Origin: Archilochus colubris
Taxonomy: Eukaryota; Chordata; Aves; Apodiformes; Trochilidae
NCBI GenBank assembly: GCA_023079485.1
Contig: CM041097.1
Span: 16,295,658 to 16,359,657, forward strand
Direction: 5' to 3'
Length of the DNA: 64,000 nt
Positions 26,057 to 39,900 of this stretch are shown piece after piece; position 1 is the stretch's first letter, and each line of letters starts with the position of its first letter. The notes below the pieces were generated by a model. That model did not search any database. It saw only the letters and a program-made list of their open reading frames with translations, and was not told the DNA's origin. The position numbers and the translations under genes were made by a program.

Positions 26057-27454
26057 GTCTATGCTTGTAAAGAAAACCACTCTGGCATTAGAAAAGGAAA
26101 AGAGGGACAGAATATTTTCTTCTTCGTTTACTATTCAACCAGTAGAAAGAGCAATAGAAATTCACTTTTTTAAAACAACCTCCAGTTCTCAGGTCTAATC
26201 CATACAGATGATGACCCATGAGGAAGCAGTGTTACAGGAAGAAATTGGCTGTGGTTTAGTCTGGAGAATTTCAGCCTAGCTAATAAAGCCTCAGCAGTGT
26301 GTGCCTGAAGTGTTACCACAGTAGCTGGTGAACAAACTGACCCCTTTTAATTTTTTTTTTTTTACACCAAATAGTTCTAAAATAACCAGAGTGTAATCAA
26401 CACCCACAGTGAGCAGACACATAGACACAAAATAAACGTGTAGATCAAATACATTGTTAACTGTGCAGCATTTACTAGGCTCTGCTTTACCCTGTGTGAG
26501 ATAAGGAGCAAACAGAACACTCTGATCTTTATTACTGACTGCTACTAAAAATGCAAGGTGATTAAAAAACTCTTTTAATTGCCACAATGCATCATTAGCA
26601 GAAATCCTATGAGGAGCAACTGGACCTTAATGACCTCTTACACTGCAGCTTCCCCACTGCTGAGGGGCCCAGCTCTGGTTTTTGGTGGACACTGAGGCCA
26701 TTTTGGAAGAAATAATTGCATTTTGCTGGATTTCACTATGTTGGTTTTTTGTTTTGTTTTGTTTTTTTAATTCTGATTGTGCTTTTTTATATTCCCTTCC
26801 TAAATATGACTGTCTAATAGTCAGGGACCTGATGAAAATGTGTTGCTTAGGATATTGGCAGTGTTGGCAAATCTCAGAAGCAAAAGGGTCAATCAAAGCC
26901 CTTCCTGGCTTTCCTGAGTCCCCAGATTTCGAGCATAATTCAGGGCAAGACTTTAGTGCAATACCCCTGCACCTGGGATAGGACTCCTGTGCTTGTTGTT
27001 CTGGCTTTTTCTGAAATATTGGGTCTTGCTAAATGTGGCTTTCTATAAAATATAAATCAGCAACCTTAGCATGGTGTCTGGCTTCTGCAACCTGTTTTGG
27101 TTATGTATACTTTTGTATTTGCTTACTTCATACTATGATTTGTCAAAGCATATGCAGGCTGCTGCTTCCTACTCCATTTTCCAGCTAACACTGACAGGTG
27201 TCTGGAATTACTGCAGTATTATTTGGGGGTTTGTATTTTCCACTAAGGAAACCACATTGTAGGTATTGAGAGGTTCTCGCCAGGGGTTTGTGCAGAGTCC
27301 AAGAGGGCTGGACTTGCACTCTGGCAAGGCCCCCCAATCTGCTTGGTTTCTGCTGCAAAACTATGCAGGCACTGAGCAAGGGGAAGAATATAGGATTTAT
27401 GTAGAGGGAAAAAAAGAAAAAAAAAAAAAGAAAAAAGAAAAAAAATAAAAAAGA
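26057..27454 (+). other. TAFA1: Intronic sequence, TAFA1 large intron, segment 3
   Basis: No coding sequence is recognised. A purine-rich, A-dominated tract lies at about 27411-27453, immediately before the CR1 fragment. Small frames near 26682-26981 and 27071-27262 have no recognisable product. Confidence 0.65.
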
Positions 27455-27676
27455 TTGGCAGTGGGCAATGGGTTTAAGATAGAAGATATTTGATATTAAG
27501 AAGAAATTCTTTAGTGTGAGGATGGTGAGACATTCCCCAAGTTGCTTGGGAAGATTGTGGGTGCCTGGATGGGGCTTTGAGCAACCTGGTGTAGTGAAAG
27601 GTGTCCTTGACATGGCAGGGGGTTTGGGACCTGATGATCTTCAGGGTCCCTTCCAACCAACATAATTCTATGATTC
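27455..27676 (+). mobile_element. CR1 LINE fragment (3' end, + orientation)
   Basis: The sequence follows the avian CR1 3' consensus as remembered: GAAATTCTTTAGTGTGAGG, then TGGATGGGGCTTTGAGCAAC, GGCAGGGGGTT, GATGATCTTCAGGGTCCC, TTCCAACCAA, ending ATTCTATGATTC, which is 1.5 copies of the CR1 terminal octamer. It is 5'-truncated like most genomic CR1 copies. It also seems to lack a short internal piece just before TGGATGGGG. It carries no coding capacity. Confidence 0.93.
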
Positions 27677-28394
27677 AAAAAGTGCTTAGAAGTTTTTGGA
27701 GAGATGTCCAATTAAACCAGACATCTGTATGCAAATCAGCCCAGAACTTCTTCCAGTTTTTGAGAGCTTATTATACACAAATTCTATGCTGGATTTATTC
27801 ACCTAGAGACCTTAAGTATTATGTATAAAAAAGAACTACAACACAGTATTGTTTCTTTCACTGTCATTGATACTCAGTTTCACACTTCAGTTTTGCCCTC
27901 TGGACTAAGGGTGGAGTTTTTGTATTGCTGCATATGTGAGATGTTTAAAACTTGCTTGAGATTTTGATTTCCAGAGGGTTCTGTGAGGCTGAGGTTGTAG
28001 CTTACCTAACAGTTTGACAAGGTCCAAGCTCTGGGTTGTAAAAGTCAACTTGGTTTTGATCTGGTTTTTTCACCACTTCAGTGAATAATCTGATTTTTGA
28101 TTATTTGTTATGCTATTTTATTATTTTTTACTTAACATTCAGGTTTTCATCATTATCAATATAGTGGAAGGGGCACTGAAGAATCCAGTCCTTGCTGGAA
28201 TAGATTGTTATCCAGTGTGATGTATTGATCAGGCCAGGCAGTAAATTAACAGGAGCAGAACACTATTAAATTTTGAACTTAATTGCCTTCTACTCTTAAT
28301 TTCTATTGGATATAATCAATAGGGGCCAGAGGAAAGTTAAAGGAGTTATTTAGCAAGCTGATATTTCCTGCAGCATAATAGGAAACTACTGTTT

Positions 28395-28460
28395 CATCCT
28401 CTAGGTGATGCAAATAATCAAATAATTTGCACCTCAAGTGTGGCCACTTAAGCATTTTAT
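28395..28460. promoter_or_regulatory. Candidate enhancer core: octamer plus paired homeodomain/NKX-like sites
   Basis: An octamer ATGCAAAT (28408-28415) lies within the inverted arrangement GCAAAT…ATTTGC (28410-28430). It is followed at once by TCAAGTG (28434-28440) and CACTTAA (28445-28451), facing NKX-type sites in an AAGTG-TGGC-CACTT palindrome. Dense, symmetrical homeodomain-type sites in a deep intron of a brain-expressed gene suggest a conserved enhancer. This is motif inference only; no conservation data were available. Confidence 0.3.
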
Positions 28461-31400
28461 CAAAGACTCACTTTAATTCTGTCTTGATTAATCTTCATCC
28501 CATCCAAAAAAGAAACCTGATTTAGGGACACAGCCTGTTTTGATTCAGCTGCTCCTTTGGTCTTTGTACTCTGGTCTTGCAGCAACCCTGTTTCCCTCCA
28601 GGATCTCTCCACCCAATATTCCTGTCTCTATCATGCACACAGAGTGTCTCCAGGGAGATGTTCTCAGGCCACTGTCTTTTAATATAATTTCCTTTCCCAA
28701 GGAACTGTAATGCCAGTGGAAAAATCAAGACGTCCACAGATTTCCACAGCCAGTGGAAATCAAGACTTTGCTCTTGACTTTTCTTCTTGGTTCTTCTACT
28801 TGTGCAAGTTGCTCATCTCTCTTCCTTCCCCTGCCTGCAAAACTCTTAACATCATCAATTGCCTTCTCCAAGATCTGGTGTCAAGTTAGACAAGTTGTGT
28901 TGTACTCACTTCTAGGACTCCCTGTGCTGCTGATACACCTTGTGCTGTTATCCAGCCAACTGCTCAGGCTGATACTCCTTGTATCTCACATTTCCCTCTA
29001 TAGTAATATTTTGAATTTTTTTTTATTTAATGTTCAATTTAAATATTGCTTATCCCACTGTAATCTACAACCAGCTCCTTATAAATCAATACCTCAGTGC
29101 TATTATTCTTACAGCTCTTTGAGCACTCTTTCCATTACCCAGACTCTTGCTCCCAAAATGGTGCAAAGAAATCACCATCTCTCAGGTGGCCTCCTGCCAA
29201 AACTCTGTGCCCAGTGTCACTGCCCTGTGGAATCACAGGGACACTAAAAAGAGTGGAGGATGGGACATCTGATGTAAATTAGGGGATTATTGGAAACTTT
29301 GGTGGGTTTTGGAAGCTGTAGTACTGGAGCAGCACACAGAATAAAAGGGGTCAAGGTAATCATAGCTCATATTTTACAGTAGTGTCAGCTCTGTGCCAGT
29401 GATGCTGTTCCATATTTATAACTTTATACTGGCATAAGGCAATTCACATTCAAGCTAATGGGACTTTTCCAGGAGTGTTGGTTCAGATTCTTGATGAGAA
29501 ATGGGTATAGCCCCTTTTGCACATCTTTATAGCAGAAATAGCAGTTAGAGGAGGGAAGAGTCTACTTGAGATTTTACAAAGTGGTGCATAATGGTGCACC
29601 AAATGGAAAGCCCTCCATAGTAGTCTCATTTTCTAAGAGACCTGGCCTGTACTCCCCCTGAAAACCAAATATCTGCAGGGAGGAGCAAGTTACCCACCTC
29701 AAAATAGAGTAAACGTGTGGAGAGAGCCTTGCTCTGAAATCTTGACCTACATCTGTTCACAGTTCTCCCAGTTATGAATTGCAGACAACAGATATTGCAG
29801 TGTGAGCACACTTGATTTTATTCAAGTCCAGTATATTTTAAAAAAACATAGCTTGCTCTATATGTAGATTCAAAACCTTCCAAATCATCAAAAGAGCTGA
29901 GTACATATTTACGTCTTTGGCAATTATTCCTTGTCACATTATTTTGGTTTATAGGGAATTCATCACCAGGGAGCAGAAAAAGCATATTACTGTGCTCAGG
30001 GGAATATATTTTCCAAGAGAAGGCTGGAGGGTAGAGTTTGGCAGTGCTGAAGCTGTGCCTTGTACAGTTATGTACACTGGGACCATCAAACTTTACCTTT
30101 ACAGAGGGAAGTCTTGCTGGTCTGTGTTCCAGATGAGCATGAATTGTGCAGGATTCTCAGTCCCTGCTTCTGAAGTTCCCCTGTTTTGGTTATCCACTGG
30201 AGCTCACAGCATCTCTGGTCCCTATATAGTGTGTGCCTATGGTATATTTAGGGAACTGGAAGGCCAGGTGCCTGTGGAAGCCCAGAAGGGAATTGGGCAT
30301 GGGACTAATTGAGGAACTCTGGCCAGAGTGGTGTCAACAATTACAACAGCATTGCCCATTTCCCATGGAGAAGAGCTACTCCTTGTGTTACACACTTCTG
30401 CCAAGAAGAGGATAAAAGGAGATTTTTTATTTTTTATTTTTCTCTGTGTCACTAAGGAGAATCCCCTTTTCATCCAAATGAATTATGCTGTCTCCCAGGC
30501 ACCAGATTAATCTGTCTGTGATGTCCCTGGGGTATTGTTTCCAGACTAGCACATCTCCCTCTTTCCTCTTTCCTGAGCCACTGGCGCAAACACAAGATAA
30601 CTCACATGGCAGCTCTGCCATGAAAAACTCAACGGGATCAATTCAGCTCTGCTGGAGAAGAGAGGTACCAATACCTTGGGGTAACATTTCACCCTCAAAT
30701 TGTCTCCTGAGAAGCCCTGGAAAGAGATGCTTTAAGCATCTGACACAGCTCCCTGCAGGAGCAGCAAAGAGGCAGCTGAGATGATGTTTTGGTGCTGTGC
30801 CTGATCCCCTCTTGAATTTCTCCTGGCTGCTTCTAAGCATCTTGAAAGGGAAGCAGCTGCCAGCACCAAGCAGGGTCCAGTCCAGACCTATACATGAGAC
30901 AGACATTTGCAACAATCCTCAGCTATTCTGGAATGAGATGTGGATAATAAGGCACTATTTATGTTAGGCTGATGATGGATATGGTTTGGCTCTGTTGAAG
31001 CTCCTTCTCTGGCTTTCTGTCATCCTGATAACCTTGTGAACTATAGATTATTATGTTTAGGTATTCACACCAGGAAAGGCAAACAAGGTAGGAAGTCTCA
31101 GAGACACACATGAATTGGGATTAAATGGAGCAAACTAATTCTCAATCAGCTCTAGTCACTGCTAAAACAAAGAAGATAGAAAGAGACAGGATCAAAATTA
31201 GTGAGATAACAGATTGCATTTCTGGTTAGGAAGAAGTCCTGTGTTATGAAATGCTGGTGGATTTAATGTCCAATTCTACCCTTATTTGTCATGCACATTG
31301 TAAAGCATATTTGCAGTCATCACCTTCTAGCTGAATCAGGGCAGAGAGTTTTATTTTTTTTCTTAGAGTACTTTATGTTTTATAGCTTAGAGTCTTGGCA

Positions 31401-34400
31401 GAAGTCCATCTGTGGTAATATGTGATTCACATTGTTAGGCTGGGGACTGCAATTGTTGCTGTTCTGTCTTGGCTGTGTTTGGGAAAGGATCAGGTTTGGA
31501 GCTGTGAGGTTTTTCTCATGATCCATAAAACGTATTTGCACCATTTTTATCCCTAGAAAGTCATTTACTGCTTACAACTCACTTTCCTGAGAAATGGTCA
31601 GACAAGACTTAGGGGAAAGCAGGTTTATTTGGTGTCTGCTAGTCTGTAAGAAATTATAATAGAGTTAACCCTAGTTGTGACCCTAAAAACCCCACCACAT
31701 GGCGGCAACAAAGGGGAAATAAATAAATAAATTTAGAAAAAAAAAAAAAAAAGAGAGAGAGAAAAAGAAAACCAGCTCACTGGGAGCCTGACAAGGTGGT
31801 TCTGGGAGTTTCAGGTAAAGAATATGTATTCTTTCCATAGGTGTTCAAATTGAATGTGTCAACTCTCCACAGAAATTGTTTTCAATTCTTTCTTGTCATT
31901 CAGTCTGAAGAGTTCCAGTGACACCTTGGTGGAGTGTCTCACGTCATTGCTACTGGCAGATGTAAGATGCCCTGCTGCAGCTGGAGGGAAGCTTCAGCTT
32001 CTGGGGAAAACTTTTTGCTTTTAATTGCATGGGCAGCCAAAGTAACAAACTGTGGCATCAGGAAAACTGTCTCAAGTGCATGATGCAGTTCTTTATTCTG
32101 GAAATCCAGGTGTGAAACCACCTCACTTCTATGCACACACCTTCCCAGAGTTTCTGCAAAGTCAAGAGACTTTTGTCCTGAATGATAAGCAAATGCATTT
32201 TATAAAGCTAAGCTGAACATCCCTATAAATAACCATTCCCCTGCCTTTGCAAGCCATCTTCAGGTGGATTCTTCTTTACTTCCTCCTTCCATCCTTCATC
32301 TGCCCACAGAACAGCACGCATGTAAAAATGCATTAGAATTTTAGCCTTGTGATTTATATCTCAAGACTTCAATCTTATTCCTGTACGTTTAGAGCCTCTT
32401 TTGCATACAGTGGGGCTGATTTCTTACAAATCCAGTTTTCTTAAAAATGACAGCAGATGCTTTTGTGGCTCTTTCTTGTAGTCCCGTTTACTACTCTACC
32501 CTTGCAGAACAAAAACGTAATGCAGTGCACTGTGCTGGAAGATCAGTCACAGACAGTCCCTTGGGGACATTAAACAGATACTTTTATTTGTTTTGTGGAG
32601 CTGATCTGGCTCCCCTTCACTTCACTGGAGTTTAGCTGCTGAGATTTATCTTCCCTGGGACATAACCAGGCACCTCTGCATGGGGTGATGATGCTGCAAA
32701 GCTGTGTCCTTAGTGCCCTGAAAAAGAGAAAAGAAGGCACAGAAATGTGTCTGTTTATACACATGTAATCCACTTCACAGCTACCTGGTTGTCTAGAAGT
32801 TTTTTTTTTTCTTTCATGCTGTAAAGTTTCCTTTGGTATATATTGAGGGAAGCTGTTTGCAATCATGCTGAGTGATGAGTTGGAGGGATGTTGCAAGCTG
32901 CTGAAGAAAGACCCAGAACACAGAGCACCCTATGCTAGATGAAGGAAGCTGCAGACACAGCTTGCTCCTCTCCCTCTCTTTAGCACAAACTAGTATTTTG
33001 GACCTTGCTTTCAAAGACTGAGTCATCTGAACCCCATGTTTAGGCACCTAGATAGTTGCACTCTGTGATTTTTGTAAATTAAAAATCACAGTTTCAAACA
33101 AAAAGCACTAACAACTGCATGATTTGTTTTCACATCCTTGTTCCATTTGAAAGTCAGAGCAAATACAATGACTTAAACAAAAGAGTTTACATATATTGTT
33201 AGATTTTGAAGAATTTTTTTCCAATAATGTAATTGCAGGTGTGCATGTGTACATCGAGAGGTCTCTCTTGGGTCAGTTGTTTTTTGGGGTTTTTTTGTAT
33301 GAGAAAAAACTTATTTTTATACCTATATAGATCTATAAGTGTACATTTCCTATAGCCATTCCTGAAGAATTCACAAGGGCATTTTTTTCCCCACTATCCA
33401 CAGAAAGGGGAAGGGAAGTTGCCTCTATCCTCCCTCTCCAGCAACTGGTTTTTCCAGTATTTCCCCTGAAGGACTGTGGATATTTTAACCCTTTCTACCC
33501 AGGTCCTTCAGAGCAGGTTCTATAACCCACAGCTATCCCAGGGCAGGAATATATGCACACTTCCACCCTGGCAGGGCTTTACTGTGTCAAGGCAGGAAAA
33601 CTGGAAAATTCTTTGGGATCCCTTGCAATGGAGGTGCTAAAAAGCCCTGGGAAGCTGCTTTGGTGTGATGCATCAGGAGCCTTTCCATTACTATAAAATC
33701 CTTTTGGGCTCAAAAGCTGTCCTAGTTGGACTATTTCTACCTGCTTTTTAATGAAGAATTGCTGACACTGTTTGAATAATTCATTCATATTAATGAAATC
33801 TTGAAGTACAGCAGCCACTGAAACCCTTCTTTGCAGAAGACAATCTCCATTTCCCTGGCCAGCTCTGGTGGTCCCTGTGAAGCAGAGCTGGAATGAGCTC
33901 CCAAAGGAGAATTGAAGTCTTGAATGCTCCCTGGCCATGAATTAAGCCCTTGAATGTGCAGTGCCTGAATATTCATTTTGTCCATTCTTAGGAAAAAAAA
34001 ATTACTTACAACTTAAAGACCAAGAATAGCTCCATTCATAAGCTCAGTGTGAGAAAAGCCTCTGCCACCAGTGCTGTATCTACATTTCTTAATAAGAAGT
34101 GAACAAAGCCAATGTATAAAAATCATGAAGAAGAAAAAAAAAAACAGTTATCCAGAGAAAGAAATTACCATTTTGTCACAAAAGGATGGGGATTGATTAT
34201 AAGCATGTGTTATTTCTCTTTGTTGTTCAGTTCTTTGTGCAGTCCAGGAGAGGCCCCGTGCCCCTGCTGCAGGGTTGGGTGATGTTGGGTTTCAACATTT
34301 GGAACAGCAAATACTTAGGATAAAACTTTCTCCTGATTTGAGCTGAACTATTCATCAGACACGTAGCTGTCATTAATCTTACATGCAGAGCCAGGCTTCT

Positions 34401-35649
34401 CATATTTCAAAATCTGTGGAGAGGCAGCTTTTTAATCTATATTTGGTTCTTCTTTTTTCCCCTCTCTGAGATTGATTTCTCTTTGCATATAATGCTGTAG
34501 TAGTTTCAATTGAACAGAACCCTGAAATAAAATAGTTGAATAGGAAACCTTAGCAGAGAGAAAGGAAACAATTATCTTGAAATCCTTTTTTTTAGGAGGA
34601 GGTAAAACACTTCAATGACAGGATGGCTGACTGACAAACCTGACATGTATTTTACCTTCTGTTTCAAGCAATGGATTATCTTAATCACAACAAGAGGGCA
34701 CATACTCCTGCAGGGGGCCCTAAATTCAATTAATATCAGTATTAATTCTCAGTGCAATTCATTTTAATATAATGCAGCTCCTTGAAGAGTCAAAATTACA
34801 GCAGCTGAAGCTGGTTAAAGATGAGAGACAGATCTAGAAGCTGCTCAGCTCTGACCTCCCTCCACCTCTTCCCTGTCACACCAGCTTGGGCAAAAGGCAG
34901 ATCTGGAGCTGTTCCTCTGAGCCCAGGCAGGAAAATGAGGAAGAAGGACAAGGAGAGGAAAATGTCAGGGAAAAGAGGAGGGGGAAAAAAAAAAAAAAGG
35001 CAGAATGGATGTGAGAGCAGCAGATGGAAGGGGGCAAGGTCTAAGCTTGTTCTCAAAAATACATGAGCTGTGACAGCTGTAGGTTCTGAAGTATCTCTAT
35101 CAGAAGTTTCTGGTGGCCGAGAAAAAAAAACTTAAAATGCTTTGCATATATCTCTGGGTTCTTGAGATGAGAGTATAGCTGTCTGTTCTCTATTTTATAG
35201 GTCATTTATACAGCTCAAATTCTAAACCCCTGTCTCTACTAATGCTCCAAAAGGACTTTATTGGAATCTCAAACTTCTTTCACAGAGCTGAATCTGGACA
35301 CATAACATTAGAAATTCAGCACTGTGGGATCTGCTTCTCCTGCCAGGGAGCATTGGGAATGACCTGGGACAAGGTGTTGAGCACGTGTGTCTGCCAGCTC
35401 CACACATATATGAACACTAAAATTTAGAGATGTAAATTTTACCATTGAGTGTTTGCATTTCTTCCCCATTTCTTCTTTTGCTTCATTGAGCACAGATCAT
35501 CCCTACAAGCCTGGCACTTAGTCAATTACTGAATTCCTTTGCAAAGGAAGGCAAAAGAACGATTACAAAATCCATCACACTAGGATAAATCACCATATCT
35601 TCCCCACCTGAGGATCTGGCCCTCTAATGGTAGTTTCTTTTTTCTTTCT

Positions 35650-35785
35650 CAAGGTAATTATTCATTAAAATGAATAGTAAAATGAATACTGCTGTGACTG
35701 AATTACACGGGATAAGCGTGAAATACTGTGATCCGTTCTGCTATGAATTAGTAATTATAGCATGCCTGGTGAAATTTGCATACTT
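35650..35785. promoter_or_regulatory. Candidate AT-rich regulatory element with TAATTA and octamer motifs
   Basis: The segment carries TAATTA near its start, an ATTCATT-AA-AATGAAT palindrome at 35660-35675, TAGTAATTATAG at about 35749-35760, and ATTTGCAT (reverse octamer) at 35774-35781. The composition resembles vertebrate developmental enhancers bound by POU/homeodomain factors, but chance cannot be excluded in AT-rich DNA. Confidence 0.22.
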
Positions 35786-36775
35786 TCCTCTCCCTCCCTG
35801 CTATCCACCTTGCTTTACCTCCTAAAGCTCTCTCCAGGCTTGGAGCAGGAGATTGCTTGTGGTTTACACAGGCACAGCCAAGAGGAGGTGTTTGCAGAAC
35901 ACAGTGCCCCTGAGTGTTAAGGCAGCAGCAGAAGTTACAAGATAAGCCTGGGTTTGTTTGGTATTGGAAATATCTGTTCTGGCCTTTCTAAATGAGGGGA
36001 GGTGTTTATATACATGAGAAAAGGGGGGAGGAAAAAAAAAGAAAAAAAAAATAATGTCTCCTCTCTATCTGCTATTTCTGTGTGTGAAGTTTGGCTTCTT
36101 GAAATGACTTTGAGGTGACACTGCCTGGAGCAGGAAAAGGAGCTGACATCTCAGAGGGCTGGCATGCAGCATCAGGGGGACCCAGTCCTCCTGCAGGACC
36201 TCATGGACCTGCAATAGCTTCTCCTTCCAAAAAAGCCTCCTGTGCCTGCTTGAGCTTAGTGGTTCATGGCAATTTTAAAGTCAGTCTTGAAGAGGACAAA
36301 TGATACCAGGGCAAAACACAACCTTTCCCACACATGTAATAAGAGACTTGCCTTGAGCTGCTGGTAGCAATTTCTTGTTAACCAAAGGATGGCAGGAACA
36401 GCGTTTTCAGTGCTATGTGGATGTAGGGCAGAAGATAAGATAAGCATCAGGTCCAGGCTGGTTTCTGAGGCCCAGAGCCATCCTATCCAGGGAAGTTTTG
36501 CCCTGCAGCCTGTCCTGCTCTGCTGTGGCAGAGGATGTGCTCAGCTCAGCCAGGCAGGGTGTTGGCACAAGCCAAATCTCCCCCCCAAGAGGATGGAAAT
36601 GGACATGCAAGAAAAAACTGAGGGAGCTACTCCCCTTGGAGCCAGGGTAGCATTCATTTGACATTTTTGCAGGTGTCCTACAAGAGCCATGTGCTCAACT
36701 TGGCTCTAAAAGCAGAGGGAGGAAATCACTGCTGCCCCAGCAGGCTGGGAAAGCCCCAGCTGGCTGGATTCCTGT

Positions 36776-36905
36776 GAAGTAATTGCTTCTGTTAATAGGA
36801 TTTTATTGTCATTAACCATATTAGGATGGTCATAGGCTGGTTTAGATAGCTTCTGTTTGATTAAATAATCAGCTGCTGGAGTGATAAATGCAAACTCATC
36901 CCAAT
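36776..36905. promoter_or_regulatory. Candidate regulatory element with homeodomain and E-box motifs
   Basis: The segment holds GTAATTGC, TTAATAGG, CATTAACC, TTGATTAAATAATC and the E-box CAGCTG in about 130 bases, with no simple repeat. This mix is typical of conserved non-coding elements near neural genes. It is a motif-based guess only. Confidence 0.2.
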
Positions 36906-39900
36906 CAATGAAAATGCTTTTCCCTGAGTATAGGATGCAGCCACAAAGCTTAAAAAAGAAACCAGCCTTACATAGACATAATTAATTAATAAAACCTCTT
37001 TTATTTCTTTAGAGAAACCTTGATCTTGACAACCCCCATGCTAATAGAAAGATGTTCTTTTTTCTTCCTAAAGTAATCTGTGCAGTGTATAGCTTAACCA
37101 GCTCAACAGAGGGAGTTTTACACCCTGAGAAATCAACCTTAGATGACTTGTAAAAAGGTCAGGTAAACTTTGGATGCAAGCCATTATTTCTAATCCGTGT
37201 GGCCTATCCATGTTTCCTAGCACCTGAACCATCCTTATTGCAAATTACATTCTTTTTGTGAATATAAACAGTTTATTAAAACTCCTATATTAATTATTTA
37301 AATGACTTTATAAATATTTGAGGAAGCCCATGAAAGAGGCACTCATAATGAATTATCATGTTATACCTTCAGTGAAAGTTAAATTACAAAACTCTAGAGA
37401 CTGCCTTCTGTAATTGCTGCTGCTTGTCATCATGAGGTCCAGGCCAAGAGCATTATCTCAAGGTAACATCAAAAAATAAGAATCAGCACCTAATATTTTT
37501 ATTTCCCTTTAAACCTTTGGGTCTCTGAGTGGTTGTGCTGAATGTGAGAGACAATCAAGTGTGTGACTGTTCAATTACCCATCTCAATGGCTTAGGAGAG
37601 ATCAAGGTTTCAGGCTTTGACTTTGAGATCATAGATGTGGAGACTGAATTAAAAAGAGAAGAGGAATTAAAAGTACTGAGGAGAAGCCTGGAGTGAGTGA
37701 AACAATAACTCACACAGATCAATTGATTGAATGGGAAGTCAGATATTGTGAGCAGAATATCAATCCTACAACTGTATGGCAGGTAAACCTACACAGTGCA
37801 ATGGGAAATTCTTATCTGACAGGATGGGTAAAATATTAAATTTAATTTTAAATGGCAGCAGGAGGATAGCAAGAACTTCTCCACATAAACTGTTGAAATT
37901 CTTTTCCAGATGGGAGGAAGCTTCAGAGTCCTTAGTTAAGACTCACTTACTAGATATTTCCATCTTTGGAGTCCATCTCCATGCACATGGTTGTGTCTGG
38001 CTGTCAAGGAGATTACTCATTACAAATGGCAGGTGCCAATCAGGGCAGAAATATTGCTGCAGAATTTGGGTAATGGAACTGAACAGTCCTGTGTTCAAGG
38101 GTTCTCTTGAGGTGAACATGAGGATTTCTTGAGAACTTGGTCAAGTCAGTTAGTAGTCATGCTTGATAAACAAGGAGATGCTCCTGCAGTAAAGCCTCAG
38201 CCTGTAGGGTCCTGATGGTTGATAAAATGAGCACTTGTAAAGATGGACTCATATCTATGAGGAATGCCAGCTCACAGTATCTCCACATATCCAGCCTTTA
38301 CAGTTTTCCCAACATCTATCCACTCACCTGCTTCCCTTCTCCATCCATCTTCTCTTCCGTTGGTAACCAGGGCTGAAGCAGAAAATCAGAGTGCAACATC
38401 CACACTTAGGGGATCCACTGGGAAATTCTCTTGCCTGTTTGATCTACTTGTATGTTCAGAAAGAAACCCCAGATTTCTCAACCTTGTTCTGTCGTGAAGT
38501 GCTTTAAAAAGCTGAGCAAAGAGGATTATATATTTTCACCTGAACCATCTTCTTGTCCAGTTTGCCAGTGCCTGTAGCAATTCTCAGGATCTTTGTTTAG
38601 CTCTTCATCTTCGGAGGACTTGCATACGTTTTGCATCTGGCAGAGCTGAACATCTACAAAGCATTTTACTTTGATTTATGCTCAGATTTGTAAAAAAAAA
38701 TGTGTGCTGGGCATGCTCAGGCTCCATTTGCATTCATTTTGTATGAGCACTAATGAGATCAAGTAGAACAAGGACAGATGTTTGTGAAAAATAAAATGTT
38801 AAACTCCTCTTTGTAGTGATGAGAACAGAGCTTACAGTTTGATAGATAAGAATCATCTGACCAGAGTTTACATGGGGCTCCTGGAGTATCTGGAATCCAA
38901 GACTCACAGCTCCTTTCATCTGGTTATCTTTTCAAGAGCTGATATTGTGCATTACAAACATAGGAAATAATGATCCTTGTGTAAATTCAGGATTAGTCAC
39001 TCTAAGGACAACAGAGTAAGGTCATCACAGAAATTATTGGTAACAAGGACTTACCTAGAAATGCAATGCAGGGACTCTTGCAAGATAAAAACAAACAAAA
39101 AAAACCAAAAAACCCAAAACCCTCAACTGCCCCCCCAAAAAACAAAAAGAAACAGAAAAACCAAAAAACCCCCACTGCTAATGGTAGCAAATTTTCATCT
39201 TTTGAAATAATACAACCCAGAGTTAAATTGAATGGAGGCAAAAAGACATGAGCTGTGCCAATAGCCATGAAATTCATGGCCATGAAATTTCAAGTGCCCA
39301 TTAACAGACTTCTCAGCTCTGTAAATTGTTTCAGAGTAAATAAGCATAATGAGCACTGAAGGAAAACAATTTCAAAGAAAAGCTTGTCACTTAAGGTCAT
39401 TTTAATATCCACTCATGAATTTCAGTGATTTTAAGTCTTGCCTTGTAAGCTTTTATAATTGAGTTACTTCTCTTTTTCCATGTATATTGAAGCAGTAATT
39501 AAGCTACAATGCAAGATACAAAGCATCATGTGTTCAATTCATCAATTTTTGTTGAGTCTTGCAGTTTTGGGTCCGATTGTGCTGGCATTGTTGTGCTGAA
39601 ATATCTCCAAACCTATCATGTCAAGATTATGCATGATGTAATTTGTGATAGCAGCTAGGGATTTGTTTACAAAAAAAAACCCCCAAACCCACAAACGTTC
39701 CTTTAATCTTTAAAACAAAATTAGACTTGTCTTACATCAGAGAACAAAGAGATTTGAATGAATACAACACGTTTAATAAATCAGCAATTACCTTGAGGAG
39801 TGGCAGTTGGCTCATTTAACATAACCTCTGAAAAAGAATTTCTTCCTCCACACAGATTTTTAAAGTCTGCCTTCCCAAAATCAATTCTGAGAGCTGAGCT

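Noticed and set aside
25469..26080. About 200-codon frames on both strands (Lys/Glu-rich and Phe/Pro-rich)
   Set aside because: By-products of the homopyrimidine array, not a coiled-coil protein.
28753..29247. 164-codon + strand frame, Leu/Ser-rich
   Set aside because: No recognisable domain; it lies deep in a TAFA1 intron and the hydrophobic composition follows from T-rich DNA.
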